64,000 nucleotides of DNA from Microbispora sp. ZYX-F-249 (GCF_039649665.1 NZ_JBDJAW010000015.1:62001-126000), one strand, 5' to 3'; shown: positions 1 to 8,693, counted from the first letter of the stretch. Numbers and translations: made by a program. Notes: generated by a model not told the origin, from the sequence alone.

Positions 1-70
1 GGACTGGTTCCCCGCCACCACCGGTGAGATCGTCCACGTCGACGGCGGCGTCCACGCGATGGGCGCCTGA
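1..70 (+). CDS. fabI: Enoyl-[ACP] reductase FabI/InhA type, C-terminal end only
   Basis: Only the last 22 codons are in the window; the gene begins upstream. The reading frame starts at base 2 and ends at TGA 68-70. The visible tail reads TGEIVHVDGGVHAMGA, which matches the conserved C-terminus of actinobacterial FabI/InhA enoyl-ACP reductases (the last step of each fatty-acid elongation cycle). This short-chain dehydrogenase end (TGxxxxVDGG) is also found in other SDR enzymes, so the FabI call rests mainly on the VHVDGG(V/F)HAMGA tail. Its stop lies only 3 bases before the stop of the convergent monooxygenase gene. Confidence 0.7.
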   Translation, partial: DWFPATTGEIVHVDGGVHAMGA

Positions 71-73
71 GCG

Positions 74-1231
74 TCAGCGGGACGGGGCGCCGGCGAACGG
101 GATGGCGGCGGGAGCCGGGTCCTCCGGCGTGTCCACCGGGTGCCGCCACAACCCCCTGCGGCGCAGCAGGGGCAGGACGCCCTCGCCGAACCAGTAGGCC
201 TCTTCCAGGTGCGGGTGACCGGACAGCACGAACTCGTCGATCCCGAGCGCGTGGTACTCCTCGATGCGCTCCGCCACCTCCGTGTGGCTGCCCACCAGCG
301 CCGTGCCCGCGCCGCCGCGGACCAGGCCGACCCCGGCCCACAGGTTCGGCGAGACCTCCAGCGCGTCGGTGCGGCCCCCGTGCAGGGCCCGCATCCGCCG
401 CTGCCCCTCCGACCCGCTGCGCGCGAGGCCGGCCTGCACCGACGCGATGACCGCGGGGTCGAGCGCGGACAGCAGGCGCTCGGCCTCCGCCCACGCCTGC
501 GCCGAGGTGTCCCGGCTGATGACGTGCAGCCGGATCCCGAAGCGCACCTCGCGACCGGCCGCGGCCGCCTCCCGGCGGATCCAGCCGATCTTCTCCGCCA
601 CCTGCGCGGGCGGCTCGCCCCAGGTCAGGTAGACGTCGCAGTGCCGCGCCGCCACCCGCCCGGCCGCCGGGGACGACCCGCCGAAGTACACCGCCGGGAC
701 CGGGGACGGCACCCGGCTCAGCGCGGCGTCCGTGACGCCGACGTGCCTGCCCGCCAGGGTGACCCGTTCCCCCCGCCACAGGGCGCGGACGACCGTGAGG
801 AACTCGTCGGTGCGCTCGTAGCGCTCGTCCTTGGCGAGGAAGTCGCCGTAGGCGCGCTGCTCGTGGTCCTCGCCGCCGGTGACGACGTTGACCAGCAGAC
901 GCCCGCCCGAGTGCCGCTGGAACGTGGCGGCCATCTGCGCGGCGAGCGTGGGCGACAGCAGCCCCGGCCGGAAGGCGACCAGGAACTTCAGCCGCTCGGA
1001 CCCGGCGACCAGCATGGCGGTGGTCAGCCAGGCGTCCTCGCACCAGGCCCCCGCCGGGGTGAGCGCGCCCTCGAAGCCGAGGTGCTCGGCGGCGCGCACG
1101 ATCTGGCCGAGGTAGGCCAGGGAGGCCGGACGGTCCCCGCCGGCCGTGGTGACGTCGGTGCCGTGCCCGCCGCCGACGAGGTGGCGGCTGTCGCCGTACG
1201 TGGGCAGGAACCAGTGGAACGTCAGCGTCAT
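74..1231 (-). CDS. ssuD: FMNH2-dependent alkanesulfonate monooxygenase (SsuD-like)
   Basis: A 385-residue LLM-class flavin-dependent oxidoreductase. The family cleaves the C-S bond of alkanesulfonates with FMNH2 and O2, releasing sulfite and an aldehyde. The N-terminus (FHWFLPTYGDSRHL) and the motif RLLVNVVTGGEDHEQRAYGD are typical of SsuD. The start is the ATG at 1231, not the longer open frame upstream, because homology begins at MTLTFHWFLP and an AAGGGA ribosome site lies 6 bases before it. It is the last gene of a minus-strand unit sfnG-sfnB-ssuE-ssuD and lies 10 bases after the flavin reductase that would supply its FMNH2. No SsuABC transporter is present in the window. The exact substrate (methanesulfonate, methanesulfinate or a longer sulfonate) is inferred from context. 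Confidence 0.85.
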   Translation of the reverse strand: MTLTFHWFLPTYGDSRHLVGGGHGTDVTTAGGDRPASLAYLGQIVRAAEHLGFEGALTPAGAWCEDAWLTTAMLVAGSERLKFLVAFRPGLLSPTLAAQMAATFQRHSGGRLLVNVVTGGEDHEQRAYGDFLAKDERYERTDEFLTVVRALWRGERVTLAGRHVGVTDAALSRVPSPVPAVYFGGSSPAAGRVAARHCDVYLTWGEPPAQVAEKIGWIRREAAAAGREVRFGIRLHVISRDTSAQAWAEAERLLSALDPAVIASVQAGLARSGSEGQRRMRALHGGRTDALEVSPNLWAGVGLVRGGAGTALVGSHTEVAERIEEYHALGIDEFVLSGHPHLEEAYWFGEGVLPLLRRRGLWRHPVDTPEDPAPAAIPFAGAPSR

Positions 1232-1241
1232 GACAGTCCCT

Positions 1242-1793
1242 TCAGGACGCGGCCAGCAGCGGGCGGCGCGCGGCAACGGCCGAGGCGAAGGCGTCGACCA
1301 CGCGGTAGAGCGGGGCGGCGTGCTCCGGGTCGAGGCCGGCCTCGCCGTCACGGACCGCGATGTGCCGGTCGAGGACGAACCATCCCGGCACGACGTGGTC
1401 GGCCCCCAGCGAGGTCAGGACCGGGCGGAGCGCGTAGTCGATGGCCAGCACGTGGGCGGGGCTGCCGCCGGTGACGACCGGCAGCACGACCTTGCCCGCG
1501 AGCGCGAACTGCGGCAGCAGATCGAGCACCGTCTTCAGCAGCCCGCTGTAGGCGGCCTTGTACACGGGGGAGGCGACCAGGACGCCGTCCGCCTCCTCGA
1601 CGAGGCGGACGACCTCGGCGATGCGCGGATGCCGCGTGTCGGCCGACAGCAGCGCCTCCGCGGGCAGGTCGCGCGCCCGCACGCCGTCGACCTCGTGGCC
1701 GAGGCGGCGCAGCCGGTCGGCGAGGTGCGCGCAGAGGGCGGCGGTACGCGAGACCGCCGAGGGGCTGCCGGACAGGACGACGATGGTGGACAT
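1242..1793 (-). CDS. ssuE: NADPH-dependent FMN reductase (SsuE-like)
   Basis: A 183-residue flavodoxin-fold protein. The N-terminal phosphate-binding loop (VVLSGSPSAVSRTAAL), the ASPVYKAAYSGLLK segment and the VTGGSPAHVLAIDYALRP segment are typical of SsuE/MsuE reductases. The family reduces free FMN with NAD(P)H and passes it to two-component monooxygenases. Here the obvious clients are the SsuD-like and SfnG-like enzymes and possibly the acyl-CoA-dehydrogenase-fold monooxygenases of the same cluster. The ATG at 1793 has a GGAGG site 7 bases upstream. It lies 28 bases after the sfnB-like gene and 10 bases before ssuD, so co-transcription is likely. Confidence 0.87.
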   Translation of the reverse strand: MSTIVVLSGSPSAVSRTAALCAHLADRLRRLGHEVDGVRARDLPAEALLSADTRHPRIAEVVRLVEEADGVLVASPVYKAAYSGLLKTVLDLLPQFALAGKVVLPVVTGGSPAHVLAIDYALRPVLTSLGADHVVPGWFVLDRHIAVRDGEAGLDPEHAAPLYRVVDAFASAVAARRPLLAAS

Positions 1794-1821
1794 GGCGGAA
1801 CCTCCGTCAGATGGGACCGGA

Positions 1822-3030
1822 TCAGATCAGGCCGTGCCGCGGGGGCAGGGTCCGGTTCAGCGCGTACCTGCCGATGTGCTGGATCTTCCAGCGCACGGGA
1901 TCGTGCAGGGTGTGGGTGCGGGCGTTGCGCCAGTGCCGGTGCAGGTTGAGCGAGTCCAGCGCCGACCTGGTGCCGGACACCTCGAACAGCGCGCCGCTCA
2001 CCTCGACGGCGGCCGGATCGGCGAAGGCCTTCGCCGTGGCGACCGCGATGGACGCCGCCGCCGCGGTCTCGTCGTCGAGCCGTTCCCGCGCGCGGTCGAC
2101 CGCCCGCCCGGCCTCGGCCAGCAGGGCCTCGGCGGCCCGTACGGAGACCTCCAGCTCGCCGAACCGCTGGATCGTCAGGGGGTCGTCGGCGGCGTGGCCG
2201 GCCCCGCTCTCGAACCACGGCCTGCTGCGGGTGCGGACGAACTCGGCCGCCTCGGTGAGCGCGGCGCGGGCGATGCCCACGTCGATCGCGGCGTGCAGCA
2301 GCTGCGCGTGGGCGCCGTGCAGCTGCGGCCCGGTGAAGGTCAGGTGGTGGGGGACGACGCGGCCGGCGGGCACCCGCACGCCCTCCAGCCGGACCGTGCC
2401 GCTGGCCGTGGTGCGCTGGCCCATCCCGTCCCAGTCGTCCACGACCGTCAGGCCGGGCGCGCCGGCCGGCACGTACGCGACGACGAGGCGGTCGGCGGGG
2501 TCCTTGGCCAGCACGGTGATCCAGTCGGCGAACAGGGCGCCGGTCGAGTAGTGCTTGACGCCGTCGAGGACGAAGCCGCCGTCCTCGGCGGGACGCAGCC
2601 GGGTGCGGTAGTCCTGCACGTGCCTGGTGCCCGCCTCCGACTGGGCGTTGCCGAACCGCCTGCCCGCCAGGACCTCGGCGAAGAAGAAGTCCCGCTGCGC
2701 CGCCGACCCCTGCTGCCGCAGCACGTTGACGTACACGAAGTGGCTCTGCGGGATCTGGGCGATGTTGGGGTCGGCGGCGGCGAGCAGGCGGACGACCTCG
2801 GCCAGCGTGGCGGTCCGCACGTCGGCGCCGCCGTGCTCACGGGGGACGGTGATGCCGAGCAGGCCGCTCAGCGAGAGCTCGGCAAGCTCGGCGACCGGAA
2901 GCACGCGGCGGGCGTCCCGTTCGGCGGCGCCGCCGGCGAATTGCCCGGCCAGTTCGGCGGCGACGGCGAGGGCCTCCTCGTCGCCGGTGACGACGTGCGC
3001 GGTCCGGGGGGTGTCGACGAGATCGGTCAT
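1822..3030 (-). CDS. sfnB: SfnB-family sulfur acquisition oxidoreductase (acyl-CoA dehydrogenase fold)
   Basis: A 402-residue flavoprotein of the acyl-CoA dehydrogenase superfamily, in the branch that holds SfnB and the dibenzothiophene monooxygenase DszC. Visible family features are the IPQSHFVYVNVLRQQGS region, the KHYSTGALFADWITVLAKD segment and the C-terminal HRHWRNARTHTLHDPVRWK motif seen in SfnB and DszC. The open frame extends 111 codons further upstream in low-complexity arginine/serine text, but homology begins at MTDLVDTPRT, so the ATG at 3030 is chosen. It starts 4 bases after the sfnG stop. SfnB is needed for dimethylsulfone use in Pseudomonas, but its exact reaction is not firmly known; flavin-dependent oxygenation of an organosulfur compound is the likely role. 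Confidence 0.82.
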   Translation of the reverse strand: MTDLVDTPRTAHVVTGDEEALAVAAELAGQFAGGAAERDARRVLPVAELAELSLSGLLGITVPREHGGADVRTATLAEVVRLLAAADPNIAQIPQSHFVYVNVLRQQGSAAQRDFFFAEVLAGRRFGNAQSEAGTRHVQDYRTRLRPAEDGGFVLDGVKHYSTGALFADWITVLAKDPADRLVVAYVPAGAPGLTVVDDWDGMGQRTTASGTVRLEGVRVPAGRVVPHHLTFTGPQLHGAHAQLLHAAIDVGIARAALTEAAEFVRTRSRPWFESGAGHAADDPLTIQRFGELEVSVRAAEALLAEAGRAVDRARERLDDETAAAASIAVATAKAFADPAAVEVSGALFEVSGTRSALDSLNLHRHWRNARTHTLHDPVRWKIQHIGRYALNRTLPPRHGLI

Positions 3031-3034
3031 GGGA

Positions 3035-4168
3035 TCAGGCCCTGGCCGGTTCCACCGGGACGGCGCCCTTCGCCGCGAGTTCCGCCTCCAGCTCGCGGAT
3101 GATGGGCAGCACGTGGCGGCCGAAATACTCGACCTCCTCGTGGTAGTGCAGGAAACCGAGCAGCAGCAGGCCGACGCCGCGCTTCTTGTACTCGATCGCC
3201 CGGTGCGCGATCTGCTCCGGCGTGCCGATGAGGCGGGTGCGGAAGCCGTCGTTGTACTGCACCAGGTCCTCGAAGGAGGAGTCGGCCCACATCCCCCGTC
3301 CGTCCTGGGTGGACCTGCCCGCCTGCCGGACCGCGTCGCGGAACCCGTGGACGGCCTCGACATCGGCCTTGGCCACGATCTCGCGCAGCGTCTCGCGCGC
3401 CTCGGCCTCGGTGTCCCTGGCGATGAGGAAGCCGTTCAGGCCGAAGCGCACCCGGCGGCCGTGGGCCCGCGCCACCGCGCCGACCTCCTCGATCTGCTCG
3501 GTGACGCCGTCGAAGTCCTTGCCGTTGCTGAAGTACCAGTCCGACACCCGGCCGGCCATGGCGCGCGCGGCGGTGGAGTTGCCGCCCTGGAAGATCTCGG
3601 GGTGCGGGCGGTCCGGCACGGAGAGGGGTTTGGGCTGCAGGTCGTACCCGTGCAGCCGGTAGAAGTCGCCCTGGAACCTCGCCTTGTCCTCGGTCCAGCT
3701 CGCCCGCAGGACGCGGATGAACTCCTCGGCCCGGCGGTAACGCTCGTCGTGCTCCAGCCACGGCTCGCCCAGAGCGGTGAACTCGCCCTTGTACCAGCCG
3801 CTCACCACGTTGACGGCGGCCCGGCCGCCCGAAAGGTGGTCGGCGGTGCTGACCAGCTTGGCCAGCACCGCGGGGTGCCACAGGCCGGGGTGCACGGCCG
3901 CGATCACCTTCAGCCGCTCGGTGGCGAGCAGCAGCGCGAGGCTGAAGCTCGTCGACTCCTGCTGGAACGCCGCGCCGTAGCTGGCCATGTAGCGCACCTG
4001 GGACAGCGCGTACTCGAAGCCGTTGTTCTCCGCGAGCACCGCCAGCTTCCGGTTGTAGTCGTAGCTCCAGTCGGTGCGCTGCTCGATCGTGCTGGTGACG
4101 AGCCCGCCGCTGACGTTGGGCACCCAGTAGGCGAACCGCAGCGGCTCTGGACTGACGTTCGCGGACAC
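3035..4168 (-). CDS. sfnG: Dimethylsulfone monooxygenase (SfnG-like)
   Basis: A 377-residue LLM-class FMNH2-dependent monooxygenase. The family converts dimethylsulfone to methanesulfinate plus formaldehyde. Diagnostic stretches are RFAYWVPNVSGGLVTSTIEQ near the N-terminus, GGRAAVNVVSGWYKGEF, EIFQGGNSTAARAMAGRVSD and ending LGFLHYHEEVEYFGRHVLP. I place the start at the GTG at 4168, which has GGAAGGGG about 8 bases upstream; the open frame continues 36 codons further but that extension has no family similarity. It is the first gene of the minus-strand unit. A short motif upstream (4186-4196) resembles one before the divergent monooxygenase at 5353, which suggests a shared sulfur-responsive regulator. 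Confidence 0.87.
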   Translation of the reverse strand: MSANVSPEPLRFAYWVPNVSGGLVTSTIEQRTDWSYDYNRKLAVLAENNGFEYALSQVRYMASYGAAFQQESTSFSLALLLATERLKVIAAVHPGLWHPAVLAKLVSTADHLSGGRAAVNVVSGWYKGEFTALGEPWLEHDERYRRAEEFIRVLRASWTEDKARFQGDFYRLHGYDLQPKPLSVPDRPHPEIFQGGNSTAARAMAGRVSDWYFSNGKDFDGVTEQIEEVGAVARAHGRRVRFGLNGFLIARDTEAEARETLREIVAKADVEAVHGFRDAVRQAGRSTQDGRGMWADSSFEDLVQYNDGFRTRLIGTPEQIAHRAIEYKKRGVGLLLLGFLHYHEEVEYFGRHVLPIIRELEAELAAKGAVPVEPARA

Positions 4169-4185
4169 GACTGACCCCTTCCAGG

Positions 4186-4196
4186 CATTTCCTACT
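4186..4196 (-). promoter_or_regulatory. Candidate shared regulatory motif upstream of sfnG
   Basis: Read on the minus strand this is AGTAGGAAATG, ending 17 bases before the sfnG GTG. It matches 9 of 11 bases of AGTAGAGAATG at 5283-5293, upstream of the other monooxygenase of the cluster. It could be a promoter element or an activator site for the neighbouring LysR protein. This is inference from two copies only. Confidence 0.3.
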
Positions 4197-4285
4197 AAGA
4201 CAATGGGGATAGTACGGCGGCGGCGTCCGGAGTTCCACACGCGATCGGCGGGGGCGTGATAGGGCCGCCCTGTCACCCGGCCCTG

Positions 4286-5212
4286 TCATCCGGCGGCGCG
4301 GGCCCGCGCGCCGGCGCGGCACTCGCGTGCCCGGTCCAGGAGCAGCCGGTGCAGGTCGCGGGCCACCCGGGGGCCCGAGGCGGAGCGCTGCGACTGGATG
4401 ACCAGGAGGACCTCCGCCACGCGCTGCGCCAGCGGCCGGTAGATGATGGCGCCGTTGCGCAGGAGAGGGTCGCCGGCCACGCTGAACTCGGGAAGCACGG
4501 TGGCGCCGAGCCCCTCGGCCACCATGAGCTTGCCCATCTCGGCGCCGTCGGTCGAATACGAGAACGACGGCGCCCGCCCGCCGAGGAGACGGTGCACCAG
4601 GCGGTGCATGACGTAGCCGGCGCGCATCACGATCAGTGGCTCGCGGAGCAGGTCGGCGACCTCGACCGCGGGCAGCGAGGCCAGCGGGCTGTCCGGCCGT
4701 ACGCACACGACCGGGCGGCCGCGCAGCAGCTCGGTCGTGGCGAGGTCGGGCGGCAGGTCGTCGCCGCTCAGGTAGTTCACCAGGCCCAGGTCGAAGCTGC
4801 CCTCCCGGATGCGCCGGTGGATCTCGGCCTGCTGCGCGCCCACGACCTCGACCTGTGTGGCGGGATGGGCCTCGCGGAAGGCCCGCACGGCGGGGATCAG
4901 CAGCGGGACGGTCGCCGCGTTGACCGTGCCCAGCCTGACCATGCGGGCCGTGTGGTGCTGCTCGTCGGCCGCGCCGCGCAGGCGGTCCACCGCCTCCAGC
5001 ACGCCGTTGATGTACGGCAGCAGCTCGCGGCCCTTGTCGCTGATCGTGGCTCCGGAGCGGCGCCGCTCCAGCAGGTCGACGCCGAGCTCGCGCTCCAGGT
5101 TGCGCACGGTCTCGCTCAGGGCCGGCTGGGACAGATGCAGATGGTCGGCCGCCCGGCGCAGCGAGCCGAGGCGGGTCACCGCGCGGATGTACTCGAGCTG
5201 TTCGATGCGCAT
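4286..5212 (-). CDS. LysR-family transcriptional regulator of the organosulfur cluster
   Basis: A 308-residue LysR-type regulator. The winged helix-turn-helix is at residues 1-60 (MRIEQLEYIRAVTRLGSLRR, then HLHLSQPALSETVRNLERELG) and the remainder is the periplasmic-binding-like effector domain. The open frame extends 41 codons upstream, but the family start is MRIEQLEY, and AAGGTGG precedes the ATG at 5212. It sits between sfnG (same strand, 117 bases downstream) and the divergent DszC/SfnB-like gene, so it very probably controls both. The small inverted repeat ACTTAACAAGT in the divergent gap (5275-5285) is a candidate binding site. Effector unknown; CysB and Cbl are the family members that act on sulfonate genes in other bacteria. 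Confidence 0.87.
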   Translation of the reverse strand: MRIEQLEYIRAVTRLGSLRRAADHLHLSQPALSETVRNLERELGVDLLERRRSGATISDKGRELLPYINGVLEAVDRLRGAADEQHHTARMVRLGTVNAATVPLLIPAVRAFREAHPATQVEVVGAQQAEIHRRIREGSFDLGLVNYLSGDDLPPDLATTELLRGRPVVCVRPDSPLASLPAVEVADLLREPLIVMRAGYVMHRLVHRLLGGRAPSFSYSTDGAEMGKLMVAEGLGATVLPEFSVAGDPLLRNGAIIYRPLAQRVAEVLLVIQSQRSASGPRVARDLHRLLLDRARECRAGARARAAG

Positions 5213-5274
5213 CGTCGTCCACCTTGTCCGGGGGTGTGCAAGGGCGACCCTACCGGCCGTTCGGCGATTTACCC

Positions 5275-5293
5275 ACTTAACAAGTAGAGAATG
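5275..5293. promoter_or_regulatory. Divergent promoter region with inverted repeat and shared motif
   Basis: The 140-base gap between lysR and the divergent monooxygenase holds the inverted repeat ACTT-AAC-AAGT (5275-5285), overlapped by AGTAGAGAATG (5283-5293). The second element resembles the motif upstream of sfnG. This AT-rich patch stands out in the surrounding GC-rich DNA and is where a LysR-type protein would be expected to bind. Confidence 0.4.
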
Positions 5294-5352
5294 TTGCCTA
5301 ACCTGGTGGGCGACAGCCGGCGCGACGCGCCGCACACGAGAGGAGACGACAC

Positions 5353-6576
5353 GTGACCATCGCTCACGCCAGCCGGACGGACTGGACGGACGGCCCCGCG
5401 CCGAGCACTTCCGGCGAGTGGATCGCGCGCGCCGGCGAGGTGGCGGCCGTGCTCGCGGTCGACGCCGCCGAGCGTGACAGGGCCGCGAAGACCCCGTACG
5501 CCGAGATCGGGCTGCTCAAGGACTCCGGCCTGGTCACGCTGCTCGGCCCGGCCGGGCACGGCGGCGCGGGGCAGGACTGGCCCACCGCCTACCGCGTCGT
5601 CCGTGAGGTGGCCGCGGCCGACGGCTCGATCGGCCAGCTGCTCGGCTACCACTACCTGTGGAACTGGGCGGCGCGCCTGGTGGGCACCCGCGAGCAGTGG
5701 GAGCGGATCGAGGCCGACGCCGCGCGGCACCGGTGGTTCTTCGGCGGGGCCGTCAACCCCCGCGACCGCGACATCGTCGTGCGCGACGAGGGCGACACCC
5801 TCGTCTTCGACGGCCGCAAGACCTTCTCCACCGGCAGCAAGGTCTCCGACGTCACCGTCCTGGAGGGCGTGCTGGAGGGCACGGACAAGCACGTCTTCGC
5901 CGTCGTCCCCTCCGGCTCCGAGGGGCTGACCTTCCACGACGACTGGGACAACATCGGCCAGCGGCTGACCGAGAGCGGCAGCGTCACGGTCTCCGGCGTG
6001 CGCGCGCCGTGGAGCGACGCCCTGGGATACGTGGACAAGGAGTTCCGGCCGCGCGTCTACGGCACCCTCAACGTGCCGACCATCCAGCTCGTGTTCGTCA
6101 GCTTCTACCTGGGCATCGCCCGCGGCGCGCTGGAGACCGGGCTGGCGTACACGAGGGAGCACACCCGCCCGTGGCTGCACGGCGGACACGAGCGCGCGGT
6201 CGACGAGCCGTACGTCATCGACCTCTACGGGGACCTCACCGCCAAGCTGTGGGCGGCCGAGGCGCTCGCCGACGAGGTCGCCCGGGAGGGCCTGTGGTTC
6301 CACCTCAACCCGGACGAGGTCACCCCCCGGCTGCGCGGGGAGCACGAGGTGCGGGTGGCCGCGGTCAAGGCGCACGCCACCGACGTGGCCCTGGAGGTCA
6401 CCTCTCGTGTCTTCGAGGCGACCGGCGCCCGCTCGACCGCGTCCCGCTACGGGCTCGACCGCTTCTGGCGCAACGTGCGCACCCACACTCTGCACGACCC
6501 GGTGGCGTACAAGCGCCGCGAGGTGGGCGTCTACCGGCTCCGGGACGAGATTCCCGAGCCCACCTGGTACTCCTGA
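5353..6576 (+). CDS. DszC/SfnB-like flavin-dependent organosulfur monooxygenase
   Basis: A 407-residue protein of the acyl-CoA dehydrogenase fold, paralogous to the sfnB-like gene at 1822. It carries IGQLLGYHYLWNWAARLVGT, GRKTFSTGSKVSDV, FHDDWDNIGQRLTESGSVTV and the C-terminal FWRNVRTHTLHDPVAYKRRE block, which is characteristic of the DszC/SfnB group (reduced-flavin-dependent oxygenation at sulfur). The start is GTG 5353, 6 bases after AGGAGA. The gene is divergent from lysR. FMNH2 would come from the SsuE-like reductase of the cluster. A true dibenzothiophene role is unlikely without DszA/DszB; sulfoxide or sulfone handling is more plausible. Confidence 0.8.
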   Translation: MTIAHASRTDWTDGPAPSTSGEWIARAGEVAAVLAVDAAERDRAAKTPYAEIGLLKDSGLVTLLGPAGHGGAGQDWPTAYRVVREVAAADGSIGQLLGYHYLWNWAARLVGTREQWERIEADAARHRWFFGGAVNPRDRDIVVRDEGDTLVFDGRKTFSTGSKVSDVTVLEGVLEGTDKHVFAVVPSGSEGLTFHDDWDNIGQRLTESGSVTVSGVRAPWSDALGYVDKEFRPRVYGTLNVPTIQLVFVSFYLGIARGALETGLAYTREHTRPWLHGGHERAVDEPYVIDLYGDLTAKLWAAEALADEVAREGLWFHLNPDEVTPRLRGEHEVRVAAVKAHATDVALEVTSRVFEATGARSTASRYGLDRFWRNVRTHTLHDPVAYKRREVGVYRLRDEIPEPTWYS

Positions 6577-6594
6577 GCGCGGGGGAGGCCGGGC

Positions 6595-7605
6595 TCAGGC
6601 GAGCCGGTGACGGCCCGACCTGCCGGGCAGCCGCAGGCCGCCCTCGAGCGGGATCGACTCGCGCGGCTCCTGCTGCCCGGCCCGCGCCCGCCGTGCCGAG
6701 ACCACGCGGGTGGCCAGCAGCGCGGACAGCAGCAGCGCCGCGGTGAGGGCCGTTCCCGCCGCGTCGTAGGACCGGGAGACGCGCGCCGGCGCCCCCGTGG
6801 GGCCGCCGCGCAGCTCGGGCAGCCCGGGCAGCTTCTGCCCGGGCCACAGGAGGGGGATCACGCCGTCTTCGTCGGGGTCCACCGTGGACCGGTGATGCGT
6901 CTGCGGCGCGTCCTCCTGCGCCGCGACGAGACGCGGCCGGTACGGCTCGCGCGGAAGGGCGCCCTCGGGAGTCAGGGACGCCTTCGGCCGCGCCGGCTTC
7001 TTGCCGGCCGGCCGTGCGTGCCGCGCGCCGTCCGCCTCCTCGCCGCCCTCGCGGTGCCCCTGGGACCCGCAGTCCTCGCCGGCGACCAGGGGCAGGCAGG
7101 TGCTCTGGACGGCGCGGGTCAGCCCGTCGGTGAGCTTCTGGACGCTCGGGGCGGGGCTGTGCGTGGCGGGGGACTCGCCCTTGGCGCCCCCCGTCACCGC
7201 CTGCGCCGCCGCTCCGGTCGCGGTGCCGGCGGCTCCGCCGGCCGCGCCGACCGCGGTGTCCGCCGCTCCGGTCAGCGTCTGGCCGGCCTTGTCGACCGCC
7301 TTGCCGACGTCGTGGACCGCCGTGCCCGCGGCCCCGGTGGTCGTCTCCAGCGTGTCGTCCACGACCTTCGTGACCGGTGCCGTCAACCCGCCGGTGGCCT
7401 TGTCCGCGACGTCGGTCACGCCGTCCGTCAGCGTGCCCACGCCGTCGGCGAGGGAGCAGACACCGCCGGTGACGCCCGAGAGCAGTCCGCCGCCTCCCGT
7501 GCAGTCGAGCGCCTGTGCCGGGGATGCGGCGAGAGGGAGTCCTCCGGCCAGGGCGATCGCGAGAGCCCCGGCGGAGATCGCGGAGGCCTTGCCTACGATG
7601 CCCAT
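6595..7605 (-). CDS. Secreted or surface-anchored protein of unknown function with signal peptide and C-terminal membrane segment
   Basis: A 336-residue protein not assignable to a named family. Residues 1-33 form a signal peptide (KASAISAGALAIALAGGLPL, then cleavage near SPAQA). Residues 35-145 are rich in Ala, Gly, Thr and Val with repeated VTDVADKATG-like and TAVGAAGGAAGTATGAAAQ segments. Three cysteines are visible, at about positions 35, 49 and 169. A charged linker follows (residues 180-255). A hydrophobic segment near residues 280-300 (AAGTALTAALLLSALLATRV) precedes a basic tail, so the protein is probably anchored by its C-terminus; there is no LPXTG motif. The ATG at 7605 has GGAAGGGG upstream. 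Similar proteins occur in Streptosporangiales as hypotheticals. Confidence 0.65.
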   Translation of the reverse strand: MGIVGKASAISAGALAIALAGGLPLAASPAQALDCTGGGGLLSGVTGGVCSLADGVGTLTDGVTDVADKATGGLTAPVTKVVDDTLETTTGAAGTAVHDVGKAVDKAGQTLTGAADTAVGAAGGAAGTATGAAAQAVTGGAKGESPATHSPAPSVQKLTDGLTRAVQSTCLPLVAGEDCGSQGHREGGEEADGARHARPAGKKPARPKASLTPEGALPREPYRPRLVAAQEDAPQTHHRSTVDPDEDGVIPLLWPGQKLPGLPELRGGPTGAPARVSRSYDAAGTALTAALLLSALLATRVVSARRARAGQQEPRESIPLEGGLRLPGRSGRHRLA

Positions 7606-7754
7606 GTGTCCCCTTCCGCAGTCTCTGGTCCATCCCCCGACATACCCGTCACTCTTCGCCAGAGCGCGGGGTTATGCAGTAGAAAGTTGCAGTTCGGTAT
7701 CGATGTGTGATACGTGAGGACGATTCTCGTTCGCCTCGCGACCGGGCGCGGCGC

Positions 7755-8693
7755 TCACGGGTCGGAGACGTCGTCCAGAGCCTCGCGGATCTCCCACGGC
7801 AGCGTCAGCTTCTCGGCCTGCAACACGCCGAGGAGCTGCGCGTGGGTGCGCGCGCCGACGATCGCCGACGACACGCCCGGGCGGTCGCGCACCCAGGCGA
7901 GCGCCACCGCGAGCGGCGACACGCCGAGCCCCTCGGCCGCGGTGGTCACCGACTCCACGATGCTGCGGCACCGCTCGTCCAGGTAGGGCCGGACGAACTC
8001 GGCGAAGTGCGGGGTGGCGGCGCGGGAGTCGGCGGGGATCCCGGTGCGGTACTTGCCGGTCAGCACGCCGCGTCCGAGCGGCGACCAGGCGAGGACCCCG
8101 GCGCCCACGTGCGCGGCGGCCGGCAGCACCTCCTCCTCGGCGTCCCTGGCCAGCAGGGAGTACTCCACCTGCGCCGCGACGATCGGGGCCCGCGAGTCGC
8201 CGCACCGCTGCCAGGTGGCGGCGGCCGCGAGCTGCCAGCCGGTGTAGTTGCACACGCCGGCGTAGGCCGTACGGCCCGTGGAGACGGCGAAGTCGACGGC
8301 GGCGAGCGTCTCCTCAATCGGCACCCGGGGGTCGAACGCGTGGAGCTGCCACAGGTCGACCTCCTCCAGCCCGAGCCGGGCCAGGGAGGCGTCGAGCGCC
8401 TGGATGAGGTGACGGCGGGAGGCGTCCCGCTCCCCTCCGGGGGTGAGCACCGCCTTGGTGGCGATCACCAGCTGCCTGCGCGGCACCACGTCGCGGATGA
8501 GCCGGCCGATCAGGCGCTCGGCGTCGCCGCCGCCGTACACGTCCGCGGTGTCGATCAGCGTGCCGCCGGCCTCGGCGAAGGCGGTGAGCTGCGCCGTCGC
8601 CTCCTCGGCGGAGGTGTCGCGGGCCCAGGTCATCGTGCCGAGCCCGATCCTGGACACCGACAGACCGCTGCGCCCGACTAGTCGCTGGTCCAT
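7755..8693 (-). CDS. Aldo/keto reductase
   Basis: A 312-residue TIM-barrel oxidoreductase of the aldo/keto reductase superfamily, which uses NADPH to reduce carbonyls. The catalytic tetrad is visible: Asp and Tyr in LIDTADVYGGGDAERLIG, Lys in VIATKAVLTP and His in LWQLHAFDPRVP. The C-terminal cofactor region includes AWVRDRPGVSSAIVGARTHA. It starts at ATG 8693, only 35 bases from the divergent uppP start, and both starts lie inside the same inverted repeat. The TAGTCT box 9 bases before the ATG suggests a leaderless transcript. Substrate unknown. Confidence 0.88.
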   Translation of the reverse strand: MDQRLVGRSGLSVSRIGLGTMTWARDTSAEEATAQLTAFAEAGGTLIDTADVYGGGDAERLIGRLIRDVVPRRQLVIATKAVLTPGGERDASRRHLIQALDASLARLGLEEVDLWQLHAFDPRVPIEETLAAVDFAVSTGRTAYAGVCNYTGWQLAAAATWQRCGDSRAPIVAAQVEYSLLARDAEEEVLPAAAHVGAGVLAWSPLGRGVLTGKYRTGIPADSRAATPHFAEFVRPYLDERCRSIVESVTTAAEGLGVSPLAVALAWVRDRPGVSSAIVGARTHAQLLGVLQAEKLTLPWEIREALDDVSDP

